Positions 15,954 through 23,992 of a DNA stretch of 57,084 bases are shown here, piece after piece (within the stretch, counting starts at the first letter, position 1; every line of letters starts with the position of its first letter). The notes under the pieces are model-generated. The model did not search any database. It worked only from the letters and a program-made list of their open reading frames with translations, and had not been told where the DNA came from. The stretch lies in NCBI RefSeq assembly GCF_001507435.1, contig NZ_LMWH01000251.1, positions 1 through 57,084 of the forward strand, read 5' to 3'. Position numbers and translations under genes: made by a program. The DNA comes from Streptomyces sp. NRRL F-5122. Lineage in GTDB: Bacteria > Actinomycetota > Actinomycetes > Streptomycetales > Streptomycetaceae.

Positions 15954-16443
15954 CCGGCCGGCCGCGGTGGACCGGGCTTCGGGGCGGACGGGGGAGTGCT
16001 CCGGCCGCCCCTGGAGCCCCCGGCCGGTCTTCCGGCACCTGGAGCGCCATGGCGTGCGGCATCGGTCCGAAGCCGGCAACCCACGTCTCGACGAGATAGA
16101 TCACGCCCGCTTCATCGATGCCCAAGAATAACCGGCCGTGGTCCAGCTCGCCGAGGGGGTAAAGATGGCGTCCGATCGCTTCGCCCCACTCCGCGAATCG
16201 ATCATCTTCGCCCCAGGTCAGCTCGGGGTCCAACTCGAACGGCGTGCGTGCACAGCTGATCCCCGGTCCGCTGACGTTCACAGTCAGACCACCGAACACT
16301 TGCGGGAAGGCTTCCGCAGCGTCGTGCATGGCGAGGCCGACTGCTTCGAACATGGATGGCCAGCGGGCCGTGTCTACCTTTCGTCCAGGAGTCCATCCCG
16401 AAGCCTCCAACACCTCATCTACCTCTGGCGACCAGCTACTCAT
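15613..16443 (-). CDS. SUKH-3 immunity-family protein with extended C-terminal frame
   Basis: Residues 1 to about 125 match SUKH-3 (YwqJ-type immunity-like) proteins. They include SSWSPEVDEVLEASGWTPGR, FEAVGLAMHDAAEAFPQVFG, GRHLYPLGELDHGRLFLGID and a VETWVAGFGPMPHAM ending. The frame then continues for about 150 Arg/Pro-rich residues to 15613 with no family similarity, running antisense to the gene at 15588-15953. Normal family members stop soon after the FG motif, so the natural stop appears lost, probably by an indel near 16020-16060. SUKH proteins neutralise secreted nuclease-type toxins of polymorphic systems; no toxin gene is adjacent. Start chosen at 16443; ATG 16467 is an alternative. 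Confidence 0.7.
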   Translation of the reverse strand: MSSWSPEVDEVLEASGWTPGRKVDTARWPSMFEAVGLAMHDAAEAFPQVFGGLTVNVSGPGISCARTPFELDPELTWGEDDRFAEWGEAIGRHLYPLGELDHGRLFLGIDEAGVIYLVETWVAGFGPMPHAMALQVPEDRPGAPGAAGALPRPPRSPVHRGRPVRRGRSTPPRTPATAAADPRTAGSCTVRPRSAAAFCSRPTPWAPRRVRGTGPACRAWPDGACTRTPAPAAGAPPRWPGVPAGPPPSTASCAHAGCAARCECCRPPTRSRPSRR

Positions 16444-16608
16444 CTGGGGCCCCGACTCCTCAGCCATGGGTGAGCAGTGATCATCTCAGCGGCCGACGTC
16501 ACTGAACAGTGTGTGACCGCTTCACGGAAAGCGAGCCAGAACCCGAGCATTGACAGCACGGCCCGAGACGCTTGCAGGTCCGAGGGGCAGGTCTGAGAAG
16601 ATCTTCCG

Positions 16609-17208
16609 GTGACCGGCACTGATGACGCCACCCGCCAGAGGCTTGTCCGTCGTGGCTTCGCTCTGGAGTACGCCACTCTCGGCTGGAATGTGATCGGCAT
16701 CGTCGTGCTCGCCGTTGCCGCGACCGCGGCGAGGTCCGTGGCGTTGGCGGGATTCGGCTTGGACTCCCTGATCGAGATCGGTGCTTCTACCGTGGTGATC
16801 TGGGAGCTGTCCGGTACCGGCGAGGACCGCCGGCGTCGTGGCCTGAAGATGATCGGTGTCGGCTTCGCGCTCCTGGCGGTGTACCTGCTGGTGCAGTCCA
16901 CTTGGGTGCTGGCCACCGGCTTTCGGCCCCACCACTCGCCGCTGGGCATCGGCTGGACTGCGGTGACGGCCGCGGTGATGTTCGCGCTCGCTGCCGGCAA
17001 GGCACGCACCGGTACCGCGCTGGACAACCCGGTGCTGAAGACCGAGGGCCGGGTTACCCTGGTCGATGGCCTGCTGGCGGCCGCCGTGCTACTCGGCCTC
17101 CTGCTGAATTCTCTGGCCGGACTGTGGTGGGCCGACGCGGCCGCCGGGTACGTGCTGGTCTACTACGCGCTGCGCGAGGTCATGGAAATCTTCGCCGGCG
17201 CGCACTGA
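16609..17208 (+). CDS. cation diffusion facilitator-like transporter
   Basis: This 199-residue protein has about six membrane helices and resembles the transmembrane domain of cation efflux (CDF) proteins. It has LEYATLGWNVIGIVVLAVAA first, then ARSVALAGFGLDSLIEIGAS with an Asp in helix 2. DNPVLKTEGRVTLVDGLLAA in helix 5 supplies a second Asp as metal ligand, and WWADAAAGYVLVYYALREVM closes the domain. The usual cytoplasmic dimerisation domain is missing, as in a known short subgroup. Expected role: proton-driven export of Zn2+ or a similar divalent ion across the plasma membrane. The GTG at 16609 is the start giving the family N-terminus. Confidence 0.87.
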   Translation: MTGTDDATRQRLVRRGFALEYATLGWNVIGIVVLAVAATAARSVALAGFGLDSLIEIGASTVVIWELSGTGEDRRRRGLKMIGVGFALLAVYLLVQSTWVLATGFRPHHSPLGIGWTAVTAAVMFALAAGKARTGTALDNPVLKTEGRVTLVDGLLAAAVLLGLLLNSLAGLWWADAAAGYVLVYYALREVMEIFAGAH

Positions 17209-17491
17209 CGGCTCTGGAGCGGCGAGCAGCACGCCTCACGGTCAACGATGCGGTTCTCTGGGCGCCTGGCCTGGGGCGCGAAGAGGCGATGCAATCGGCG
17301 ACCCCCGGTGTTGTCATCTCCCGTGAACATCGGACACGACGAGACGTGCCTGCCTGTCGAAGTGCTGAACATGTGTTGCTGACTGTTCTCGTGAACGGAG
17401 TCACCCCGGGGAGGCCTTGCGGGTCGAGGGGCCTGGGCGGTCGTGAGGAACTGAACTGGTCTCAGACCGTCGAGTGAGCGTGCCGCCGCCG
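17209..17491. other. intergenic region before the ECF41-type promoter
   Basis: No convincing gene is seen in this 283-bp stretch between the transporter and the AhpD-like gene. Its right end borders the candidate ECF41 promoter. Frames present are short and have poor third-position bias. Confidence 0.45.
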
Positions 17492-17518
17492 TGTCACAGG
17501 GAGCCAGGCTGTCTCGTC
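17492..17518 (+). promoter_or_regulatory. candidate ECF41-type sigma promoter
   Basis: TGTCACA (17492-17498), a 16-base spacer and CGTC (17515-17518) lie 38 bases before the start of the AhpD-like gene. As I recall it, this matches the consensus published for ECF41 sigma factors, whose typical target is the neighbouring carboxymuconolactone decarboxylase/oxidoreductase gene. The ECF41 gene itself follows at 18191. Confidence 0.75.
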
Positions 17519-17555
17519 TCGGGTGTAGTCACCGACGATTGCCGAGGAGCGTGTG

Positions 17556-18029
17556 ATGGACGCACGAGTGAATTACTTCGCCAGCCCGGTTGCTGGTAAG
17601 GCTCTCAAACATCTGATGTCCGCGGGCAGGGCGCTCAAGGAGTCGCCGTTGCCGGCCGCGACGCAGGAGCTGGTGGCGTTGCGTGTCAGTCAGATCAACG
17701 GCTGCGCCGTCTGCATCGACATGCACACCAAGGAAGCCACGGTGGCCGGTGAGAGCGCGGTGCGGCTGCATCTGGTGGCGGCTTGGCGGGAGGCGACGGT
17801 TTTCACCGAGGCCGAACGGGCGGCTCTGGAACTGGCCGAGCAGGCGACCCGGGTCGCGGACGGGGCCGGCGGCGTCAGCGATGCGGTCTGGGCGCGTGCG
17901 GCCGCGCACTACGACGAGGAGCAGCTCGTCGCCCTGGCGGTCCTGGTCTCCTTCATGAACACTGCGAACCGGCTGAACATCATCGCCCGGCAGCCGGCCG
18001 GTGACTATGAGCCCGGACAGTTTCACTGA
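17556..18029 (+). CDS. carboxymuconolactone decarboxylase (AhpD-like) protein
   Basis: This 157-residue protein has the AhpD/CMD core, including PLPAATQELVALRVSQINGC followed by AVCIDMHTKEA. The CxxC pair and nearby His form the redox/proton-relay site of AhpD-like alkylhydroperoxidases. It ends with VLVSFMNTANRLNIIARQPA. It is the partner gene that conventionally sits next to ECF41 sigma factors and is their target; the sigma gene follows at 18191, and a matching promoter lies upstream. It probably acts on peroxides or quinone-like compounds in the cytosol. ATG 17556 was preferred to the overlapping GTG one codon earlier. Confidence 0.92.
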   Translation: MDARVNYFASPVAGKALKHLMSAGRALKESPLPAATQELVALRVSQINGCAVCIDMHTKEATVAGESAVRLHLVAAWREATVFTEAERAALELAEQATRVADGAGGVSDAVWARAAAHYDEEQLVALAVLVSFMNTANRLNIIARQPAGDYEPGQFH

Positions 18030-18135
18030 ACCGCCGTCAGGCTCTGGCCGGCCCGAGAGGAGGTTGGGGCCGTGGCCGGGAGCCCGGGGGTGTTGCCCGG
18101 TTCCGCCGACGAACTGGGTGATCTTCGCAGACCGC

Positions 18136-18162
18136 CCCCGGCCGGCTCGAGGCCGGCCGGGG
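18136..18162 (+). terminator. hairpin between the AhpD-like and sigma genes
   Basis: CCCCGGCCGGC pairs perfectly with GCCGGCCGGGG around the loop TCGAG. It ends 28 bases before the sigma start codon. It could terminate the AhpD-like transcript or attenuate read-through into the sigma gene. Confidence 0.6.
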
Positions 18163-18190
18163 TGCAAGGACATGAAGGGGGCAGACAGTT

Positions 18191-19114
18191 GTGAGCAAGG
18201 TTGAGGAGTTCGAGGAGCTGCGGCCGCTGCTGTTCTCGATCGCCTACCGGATTCTGGGCAGTGTGGGCGAGGCGGAGGACGCGGTGCAGGAGAGCTGGCT
18301 CCGCTTCGATGCCTCGCCGACCCGGCCCACGTCCCTGAAGGCGTTCTTGTCCGCCACCGTGACCCGTATCGCGATCGACGTGCTGCGCTCCGCGCGGGTG
18401 CGGCGGGAGCAGTACGTCGGGCCGTGGTTTCCCGAGCCGCTGCTGAGCGATCCTTACGAGGATCCGGCACGCGCGGCCGAGCTGGCCGATTCGGTGTCGG
18501 TGGCGGCGCTGCTGCTCCTGGAACGGCTCAGCCCGCTGGAGCGGTCCGTGTTCGTACTGCGGGAGGTGTTCGCTTTCGGCTTCGACGAGATCGCGGCCGC
18601 GGTCGGGCGTTCGGAAGCGGCGTGCCGGCAGTTGCTGGTGCGGGGGCGGCGCCATATGAGGGACGGGCGGCCGCGGTTCGAGGCGGATCGCCAGGAGCGC
18701 CAAATGCTCGCGACGCGGTTCTTCGACGCCCTGCGCGAAGGTGACGTACACGGGTTGCAGGATCTCCTGGCCGCAGACGTGTCGATGGTCGGTGACGGCG
18801 GCGGCAAGGCCCCTCAGCTGGCGAAGGCCGTCAGCGGCGCCGACAAGGTGGCCCGGCTGCTCGCCTCCGTCTTCCCCCTGATGGCCCGGATCGACGTGAC
18901 GTTCAGGCAGGCCGAGGTCAACGGCCAGCCCGGCGCGATCTTCCGCGACCGCGACGGCCGGGTGCTGCACACCCTGGCCCTGGAGGTGGCCGAGGGGCAG
19001 ATCCAGACCATCCGCTCGGTGATCAACCCCGACAAGCTCCGCCACCTGGGGCCGGTCGCCGACGCCTTCGCCGTCGCCCGCGAGGTGAAGCAGGCCCGCC
19101 GGCACACGAACTGA
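18191..19114 (+). CDS. sigJ: ECF41-family RNA polymerase sigma factor (SigJ-like)
   Basis: This 307-residue factor has sigma region 2 (about 8-75: LLFSIAYRILGSVGEAEDAV, then QESWLRF) and region 4 (about 108-160: LERLSPLERSVFVLREVFAF, then EIAAAVGRSEAACRQLLVRG). A SnoaL-like C-terminal domain follows (about 170-290). ECF41 markers are present: the linker WFPEPL (79-84), DGGGK (202-206) and NPDKL near the end. In this family the C-terminal extension acts as a built-in regulator instead of a separate anti-sigma factor, and none is encoded here. GTG 18191 follows AAGGGGG. The adjacent AhpD-like gene carries the expected target promoter. Confidence 0.93.
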   Translation: MSKVEEFEELRPLLFSIAYRILGSVGEAEDAVQESWLRFDASPTRPTSLKAFLSATVTRIAIDVLRSARVRREQYVGPWFPEPLLSDPYEDPARAAELADSVSVAALLLLERLSPLERSVFVLREVFAFGFDEIAAAVGRSEAACRQLLVRGRRHMRDGRPRFEADRQERQMLATRFFDALREGDVHGLQDLLAADVSMVGDGGGKAPQLAKAVSGADKVARLLASVFPLMARIDVTFRQAEVNGQPGAIFRDRDGRVLHTLALEVAEGQIQTIRSVINPDKLRHLGPVADAFAVAREVKQARRHTN

Positions 19115-19338
19115 CCCGCCACCGGCCCGGACAGGCTCACCCCCGGCACCCCACGAGATCGGGCGGGGACGGCCGTTGCGACATGCGGCGAGGTCGAGGG
19201 GCCGGACCCAACAGTTCCAGGACAGTGATCATCGTCACCGGGCGGCACGCGCGTCCTCCGCCGCCGCGCGGAGGAGGATGGCGGCGGGCGGCGCGGCGCA
19301 TTGCCGGGCCGGGACAACCCGCAGCGGGGAGGACAACA

Positions 19339-19953
19339 ATGGGCAGCACTTTCGAGGACATTCCCACCACGGCCGTCGCGGACCTCGTGGGCCGCGAGCA
19401 GGTGATGGACATCGGTATCCGTCCCCTGTGGGGCGCACCGCACGTGACGGGGCCGGCGTATCCGGTGCGGTGCGAGCCGGGCGACAACCTGATGGTGCAC
19501 GCGGCGATCTACCGTGCCGAGCCCGGCTCGGTGATCGTGGTGGAGTCCGGCGACCTGGACTATGCGCTGGCCGGAGGCAACGTGTGCGCTATTGCCCAGC
19601 GGCGGGGTGTCGCCGCTGTCGTGGCCGACGGCCTCATCCGCGACCTGGGCGAAGTACGCGAGGCCGGCTTCCCGGTGTTCGCGCGCGGTGTCATCCCGAT
19701 CCCCGGCGCGAAACGCAAGCTCGGTAGTCTGGGTGAACCGGCCCGCGCGGGCGGGGTGCTGGTGCGCCTGGGCGACATCGTGATCGCCGACGAGGAGGGG
19801 GTCGTGGTGGTGCCCGCCGCCCGCGCGCAGGAGGTCTTGGCGGCGGCGCGTACACGGCTGGCGCGGGAGGCCGAGCAGTCCCTCGACGAGTGGGAGCAGG
19901 AGCACCGGGCCCGCGTCGACAAGGCGCTGGGCGAGGTCGGGTTCACCGGCTGA
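19339..19953 (+). CDS. RraA family protein (HMG/CHA aldolase-like)
   Basis: This 204-residue protein matches the RraA/4-hydroxy-4-methyl-2-oxoglutarate aldolase fold. It has TTAVADLVGREQVMDIGIRP, the central GDLDYALAGGNVCAIAQRRG, and then VAAVVADGLIRDLGEVREAG with the usual DG-R-D substrate/metal-binding residues. GDIVIADEEGVVVVPAARAQ closes the fold. A charged helix (AREAEQSLDEWEQEHRARVD) forms the C-terminus. Members either cleave hydroxy-keto acids with Mg2+ or modulate RNase E; which applies cannot be told. ATG 19339 follows GGGGAGG. It stands alone and ends in a GC hairpin. Confidence 0.88.
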   Translation: MGSTFEDIPTTAVADLVGREQVMDIGIRPLWGAPHVTGPAYPVRCEPGDNLMVHAAIYRAEPGSVIVVESGDLDYALAGGNVCAIAQRRGVAAVVADGLIRDLGEVREAGFPVFARGVIPIPGAKRKLGSLGEPARAGGVLVRLGDIVIADEEGVVVVPAARAQEVLAAARTRLAREAEQSLDEWEQEHRARVDKALGEVGFTG

Positions 19954-19966
19954 GCCAGGAGCGCGC

Positions 19967-19988
19967 CCGGCGCGCGAGCGCGCGCCGG
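19967..19988 (+). terminator. GC hairpin after the RraA-like gene
   Basis: CCGGCGCGC (19967-19975) pairs with GCGCGCCGG (19980-19988) across GAGC, 13 bases after the stop codon. Confidence 0.6.
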
Positions 19989-20231
19989 CGGCGGCCCCGG
20001 CACGGCAGTTGAAGGGCCAGCAGGGAAGTCCGCGGCCTCGAACGGCCCAGCACTCACTCACCGCGACGGGGCGGCACCGCCGGCCGGCTCCGACCGGTTC
20101 GGGCCTTCGCCACCACGGCGGTGCTCCACACGGCAGGCGTCACCGTCCTGGCCGCAGAATTCGGGCCGCTGCGTGAGGCGGTGTTCTGCGACGGTGAGAT
20201 CACGGCCGGCATCGACGCCAACTTCACGGTC
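19989..20231. other. intergenic region with possible gene remnant
   Basis: This is the gap between convergent genes. One plus-strand frame (about 20105-20250) reads ATTAVLHTAGVTVLAAEFGP and continues with fair codon bias, but it has no stop-free context or recognised family. It may be a fragment of a lost gene. Confidence 0.3.
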
Positions 20232-20564
20232 TTACGGCGATTCCTGCAGCGGCCAGACCTCGACCACGCCATGGGCAACGGCGCAGGGGGTCTTGGAGGC
20301 GAGTTCGACGGCCTCCTCGATGGTGGCGGCTTCGATGATCCCGAACCCGGCCACCGGGAGGGTGGAGGACAAGAAGGAGCCGGGCTCCACGGTCATGCCG
20401 GCGCCGTCGTGGTTGCGTACCTGTACCGGTGTGCCGGCGATGCCCAGAACGGTCCCGGCCTCAAGCAGGCGGGCGTCATGCGCATGTGCCTTGTTGCGTA
20501 CCGCTGCGTCGGTGCGGTCGTAGCCGTCCTCGTCCCCGTATCCGATGGTCACGAATTTCGCCAC
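20232..20564 (-). CDS. YCII-related (DGPF) domain protein
   Basis: This 110-residue dimeric alpha-beta barrel protein has MAKFVTIGYGDEDGYDRTDA at the start and HAHDARLLEAGTVLGIAGTP in the middle. PVAGFGIIEAATIEEAVELA and a VVEVWPLQES ending complete the YCII/DGPF signature. Members bind small ligands and often neighbour ECF sigma factors, as the ECF41 gene does 1.1 kb away. The GTG at 20564 was chosen because GGAGGG lies seven bases before it; the longer frame upstream has no similarity. Function within the cell is unknown. Confidence 0.85.
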   Translation of the reverse strand: MAKFVTIGYGDEDGYDRTDAAVRNKAHAHDARLLEAGTVLGIAGTPVQVRNHDGAGMTVEPGSFLSSTLPVAGFGIIEAATIEEAVELASKTPCAVAHGVVEVWPLQESP

Positions 20565-20800
20565 AACAGGTCCCTCCATTCGTTCGTAGGCAATGCTCAC
20601 CAGTACCGACTCTCGGCCGTGCCCGAACTCATCGTTGTGCCGGAGGATCAATACATCACCGACAAGCTGAACGTCACTCGCGCAAGTGCACCCGCCCTGG
20701 CTGACGCGGTGGAGCATGATCACCGGCGTTGACCGCGTGCCTGCGGCAGGCCCACAATCTGCGGGCCTGCGAGGGCCGTCGGCGAACACAGTGGGCCCCT

Positions 20801-21160
20801 ATGCGTGGAGATCACGATCACCGCGAGATCATTGCTGCGATCGCGCGGAATCCTGCGGCGCCGGCCGAGGTCTTGGTCAGGCTGCTGTGCGAGGAGGCCA
20901 AAGCGGCCTGGAACGTGATCGCTTGGCGTGCTCTGCCGGACGAGGTGATCGACGCCGTCGTCGCGCATCCCGACCGCAGGATGCGGTCGGCGTTCGCCGA
21001 GAACGCCATGGTGAGGGGGGAGCAACGCGCCCGGCTCGTGGACGATCCTGATCCACGTGTCCGCCAGGCTCTGGCCGACGGGCCCGGCTGGTTCCGCATC
21101 CCGGCGCAGCCGTTGCCACCGCCACTACCGGCACTTCCGCTGGACCTGCCCGCCGACTGA
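20801..21160 (+). CDS. leucine-rich-variant-like repeat protein
   Basis: This 119-residue protein contains short helical repeats of the LRV type: [20 protein letters not shown], then [20 protein letters not shown], then [20 protein letters not shown]. These are followed by a Pro-rich tail. Longer LRV proteins have many such repeats, so this one may be a truncated relic. ATG 20801 is the first start that keeps the repeats. It is followed 45 bases later by another plus-strand gene. Probably a protein-interaction module; no partner can be named. Confidence 0.6.
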   Translation: MRGDHDHREIIAAIARNPAAPAEVLVRLLCEEAKAAWNVIAWRALPDEVIDAVVAHPDRRMRSAFAENAMVRGEQRARLVDDPDPRVRQALADGPGWFRIPAQPLPPPLPALPLDLPAD

Positions 21161-21204
21161 GGCAGTTCCACCGGCTGGCACAGCACCGCCCACGCTGCCT
21201 GGGA

Positions 21205-21555
21205 GTGCAGAACCGAGTCCTTCCCCTCTCCAAGCTTCAGACCGATCCCAAGGGGGAGATGCTCGTTTTCGGCGAAGAGAACCAGGGAGGATTCTCCTGG
21301 TCGTTGCTGTGGACGCTTGACGGCGCCGAGGCCGATCCGACCGTCTGGTTCCGCGAGTACGACGAACCTGCGATCGCCGAGCAGGAACCCCTCAACGGTT
21401 TCCTCATCCAGTTCTCGCTCTACGAGGCCTCCATGGGCGCCGACTACCGGGCAGTGTCCCACTCGCTCACCGGCGAGCAGGTCGACCGGCTCGCCGAGGA
21501 ACTCCTCCCCGTGCCCTTGCTCCCGTTCTGGCCTGGGGCCCCCACGCGCTTCTAG
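21205..21555 (+). CDS. SUKH/SMI1-like protein, N-terminally truncated
   Basis: The 116 residues correspond to the C-terminal half of a SUKH-like family common in Streptomyces. They contain EMLVFGEENQGGFSWSLLWT, AEADPTVWFREYDEPAIAEQ and EPLNGFLIQFSLYEASMGAD. The same frame stays homologous upstream of the GTG at 21205 (FHRLAQHRPRCLGVQNRVLP), back to about 21162 where the preceding gene ends. The N-terminal half is therefore probably lost at that junction. A full-length relative would be about 180-200 residues. Whether the remaining fragment is translated is unclear. It ends 178 bases before a long perfect hairpin. Confidence 0.6.
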   Translation: MQNRVLPLSKLQTDPKGEMLVFGEENQGGFSWSLLWTLDGAEADPTVWFREYDEPAIAEQEPLNGFLIQFSLYEASMGADYRAVSHSLTGEQVDRLAEELLPVPLLPFWPGAPTRF

Positions 21556-21732
21556 GTGGCTCCCGGACTCGTCCTGCATGTCTCCGACGAAGGAGGTGAC
21601 AACGGATTCAGCGCCTGGGCCGGAGCCAGCCACCGCAGTGCTCTCGCCCCCTTGGCCGACGTCCCGGTCGAGTGGGACAGATTCGACGGCTGACATCGCG
21701 AGCCGCGTCGTCGGCTTCGCCGCCAGACACCG

Positions 21733-21791
21733 GTAGAGGGCTGTGAGCGAGGCTTGACGACCCACGTCAAGCCTCGCTCACAGCCCTCTAC
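21733..21791. terminator. perfect 27-bp bidirectional hairpin
   Basis: A 27-base arm (21733-21759, beginning GTAGAGGGCTGTGAGC) is exactly complementary to 21765-21791 across the loop ACCCA. It lies between convergent genes and its right arm covers the last codons and the stop (21778-21780) of the HxlR gene. A terminator for both strands is the simplest role. The length and perfection are unusual. Confidence 0.75.
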
Positions 21792-22155
21792 CCGGCTCTG
21801 TCTCCTGGGCCTCAAGAAGTTCGTCACCGTGCTCGATCGCCCAGCGTCCGAGCGCCATCATCGGGCCCTCGACCAGGCTCTGCCCCGAGCTGGTCAGGGC
21901 ATAGTCGATACGCGGCGGCGCCTCGGCATGTGCGTGCCGCTCGACCAGTGTGGCCGCGAGCAGACGGTGCAAGGAGTCGCTCAAAACCTTGTCGCTGATG
22001 CCGCCGATCGCGGCCCGCAGGTCCCGGCGTCGGCGCGGTCCCATGCGAAGCGCCGCCAGTACAACGGGATCCCAGGTATGGGCGAAGAGATCGGTGGCCG
22101 CGCGCAAACGGCAATCGGCGACCAGCTCATAGCAGTGGGCGTCGTGATCAGTCAT
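21778..22155 (-). CDS. HxlR-family transcriptional regulator
   Basis: This 125-residue winged-helix protein contains LFAHTWDPVVLAALRMGPRR, RRDLRAAIGGISDKVLSDSL and HRLLAATLVERHAHAEAPPR, then IDYALTSSGQSLVEGPMMAL. This is the standard HxlR order with a near-N-terminal Cys (DAHCYEL) that may sense electrophiles or oxidants. It is divergent from the F420 reductase-like gene at 22256. An inverted repeat at 22183-22200 between the two is the likely operator. ATG 22155 was chosen; ATG 22167 is four codons upstream. Its last codons form part of the long hairpin at 21733-21791. Confidence 0.9.
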   Translation of the reverse strand: MTDHDAHCYELVADCRLRAATDLFAHTWDPVVLAALRMGPRRRRDLRAAIGGISDKVLSDSLHRLLAATLVERHAHAEAPPRIDYALTSSGQSLVEGPMMALGRWAIEHGDELLEAQETEPGRGL

Positions 22156-22182
22156 ATCGCAGCCCATCATCGCGCGTCGGCC

Positions 22183-22200
22183 ACGCACCGAATGGTGCGT
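22183..22200. promoter_or_regulatory. candidate HxlR operator
   Basis: ACGCACC and GGTGCGT form a perfect 7-bp inverted repeat around GAAT, in the 100-bp region between the divergent HxlR and F420 reductase-like genes. Position and symmetry fit binding by the HxlR dimer. Confidence 0.5.
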
Positions 22201-22255
22201 AACGCCTTCCCTACCGTAGCCACCCGACCGACCACTGTTGGAGAGGAACAGGCAG

Positions 22256-22903
22256 ATGCGTATCGGAATCCTGGGAACAGGGACACTGGCTGCAGCTCTG
22301 GGTGAGGGCTGGGCACGTGCGCGACATGAGGTGGCGATCGGCGGACGGTCGCAGGTCAAAGCGGAGAAGCTCGCCGAGCGGCTGGGCGACGGGGTGCTCG
22401 CTGTCACGCCACGTGAGGCGGCCACCGGGTGCGATGCGGTGCTGCTCGCCGTGTCCTGGGACGGCGTCGAGGACATGCTGGAATCAGTGGGTGCGTCTGA
22501 CGGCGTGTTCGAAGGGATGCCGTTGATCGATCCCACGAACGCCGTCAGCCATGGCGTCGGCGCTCTGCTCACCGAGCGCGGCGAGTCGATGGCCGAGCGG
22601 ATCACCGGGCTGGCTCCGGGAGCCAGGGTCGCGAAGGCGTTTCATCTCTTCCCCGCCGGCCAGTGGACGAGCGCGCCCGGTGGTGGTGCGTCCCGTGTGA
22701 CGGTGGTGATGTGCGGCAATGATGCGACGGCACTGCACGTCGTCGGCGAACTGGTCCGTGACGTCGGCGGAGTCCCGGCGACCTTGGGGGCGCTGGATCG
22801 CGCGCGCCAGATGGAGGAGGTGGCGGGTTTCGTCATCGGTTTGGCCTTCGCAGGCTTCGACCCCAGATCCGCCCTCCCCCACATCCCCTCGAACAGCAGG
22901 TGA
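22256..22903 (+). CDS. NADPH-dependent F420 reductase-like protein
   Basis: This 215-residue Rossmann protein has an N-terminal dinucleotide motif (MRIGILGTGTLAAALGEGWA) followed by GRSQVKAEKLAERLG for the 2'-phosphate of NADP. Then come DAVLLAVSWDGVEDMLESVG, a PLIDPTNAVS segment and AKAFHLFPAGQW, all as in F420H2:NADP oxidoreductase (Fno)-like proteins. Many Streptomyces paralogues are annotated this way although F420 use has not been shown for each. It is controlled in all likelihood by the divergent HxlR gene. ATG 22256 follows GGAGAGGAACAGGC. Confidence 0.87.
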   Translation: MRIGILGTGTLAAALGEGWARARHEVAIGGRSQVKAEKLAERLGDGVLAVTPREAATGCDAVLLAVSWDGVEDMLESVGASDGVFEGMPLIDPTNAVSHGVGALLTERGESMAERITGLAPGARVAKAFHLFPAGQWTSAPGGGASRVTVVMCGNDATALHVVGELVRDVGGVPATLGALDRARQMEEVAGFVIGLAFAGFDPRSALPHIPSNSR

Positions 22904-23140
22904 GCCAGCTCACAGAGGGAGCTGTATCTCTCACACGCCCGGTGGTCCACCACGGACAGGGTCTGTGAAAACGGCTTGATGACTCATGTCATCCGATCCC
23001 GCTGCCACATTGCCGGGAACGGCCCTCCCGAGCGGTCGGCAGACCGATCTTTGGCGCGTAGGCCGGTAGAGGGGGACCGTGGAGTCCGTTGCGAAGGCGC
23101 ACGTGCGGGCCTGACCACGGCGTTGACAGTCGACGCGGGG

Positions 23141-23809
23141 TCAGTCGTCGGTAACGTCAACGGCTTCTCCCGCGGGCCCGCTGGCCTGGGGGACACGGTC
23201 GTCGGGGCCGAGGGGAAGGCCGGCCCAGGACACGACCCGCCAGCCGCTGTCCGGGGCGCCGGACAGGATGACGATTCCGGTGTTGCGCAGTTCGTGGGTG
23301 GAGGCGAATTCGACGTCGATGTTCTCCGCCCGGGCCGCTGCCCACATGCGGATGACGGCGCCGTGACTGACCATGGCCACGGTGTGTGCCGCGGTCGCGG
23401 CGGCCTCGGCGACGACCGTGTCGAAACGCTTCAGGGCCTCCACACCACTTTCCCCGCCCGGCATCCGGCGTTCGGTGTCGCCCGCGGACCAGGCGAAGGC
23501 AGTGGTGAGGTAGGTCTCGACGGCTTGGTGGTCGCCGCGCATCTCCAGATCACCGGCCGCCAGCTCGCGAATACCGTCGCGCACCTGCACCTGGAGCCCT
23601 CGGTGGGCTGCCAGAGGCGCAGCGGTGAGCTGGGTGCGCACCAGCGTGGACGCATACAGGGCGCCGATGTCCTCGGCCGCCAGCGCCGCGGGCAGTGCGG
23701 CCGCCTGTTCCTCGCCCAGGGGGGTCAGTGCGGGCCCCGGCACGGCGGTGTCCAGGAGGTGCTTGACGTTGGAAGGGGTCTGGCCATGGCGGATGAGGAG
23801 CAAACGCAT
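23141..23809 (-). CDS. histidine phosphatase family protein
   Basis: This 222-residue branch-1 histidine phosphatase has the catalytic RHG motif right at the start (MRLLLIRHGQTPSN, His8 phosphorylated). Also present are YASTLVRTQLTA with the second Arg, the acid in the GIRELAAGDLEMRGD stretch, and the second catalytic His in VAMVSHGAVIRMWA. Substrates in this family range from phosphoglycerate to nucleotides and cannot be guessed. ATG 23809 begins the conserved motif. It is monocistronic and divergent from the hypothetical gene at 23993. The 237 bases before it on the right of the F420 reductase gene hold nothing recognised. Confidence 0.92.
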   Translation of the reverse strand: MRLLLIRHGQTPSNVKHLLDTAVPGPALTPLGEEQAAALPAALAAEDIGALYASTLVRTQLTAAPLAAHRGLQVQVRDGIRELAAGDLEMRGDHQAVETYLTTAFAWSAGDTERRMPGGESGVEALKRFDTVVAEAAATAAHTVAMVSHGAVIRMWAAARAENIDVEFASTHELRNTGIVILSGAPDSGWRVVSWAGLPLGPDDRVPQASGPAGEAVDVTDD

Positions 23810-23992
23810 GCGGGGGCCTGTCTCCCGGGGTAGCTGGGTGCGGTCCCCTCACTGTGCCATTGCTCAGGCCCGCCCCTTTCGGCGGGGTCCGCGCACCCAC
23901 CCCGCAGCCTCGCGTTCGCACGGCCGTCGGCCCGACGCCACCGACGGGGGGTGCTCGATGACCGGGGTTGTCAGGTGTCTAAGGTCGCGACC

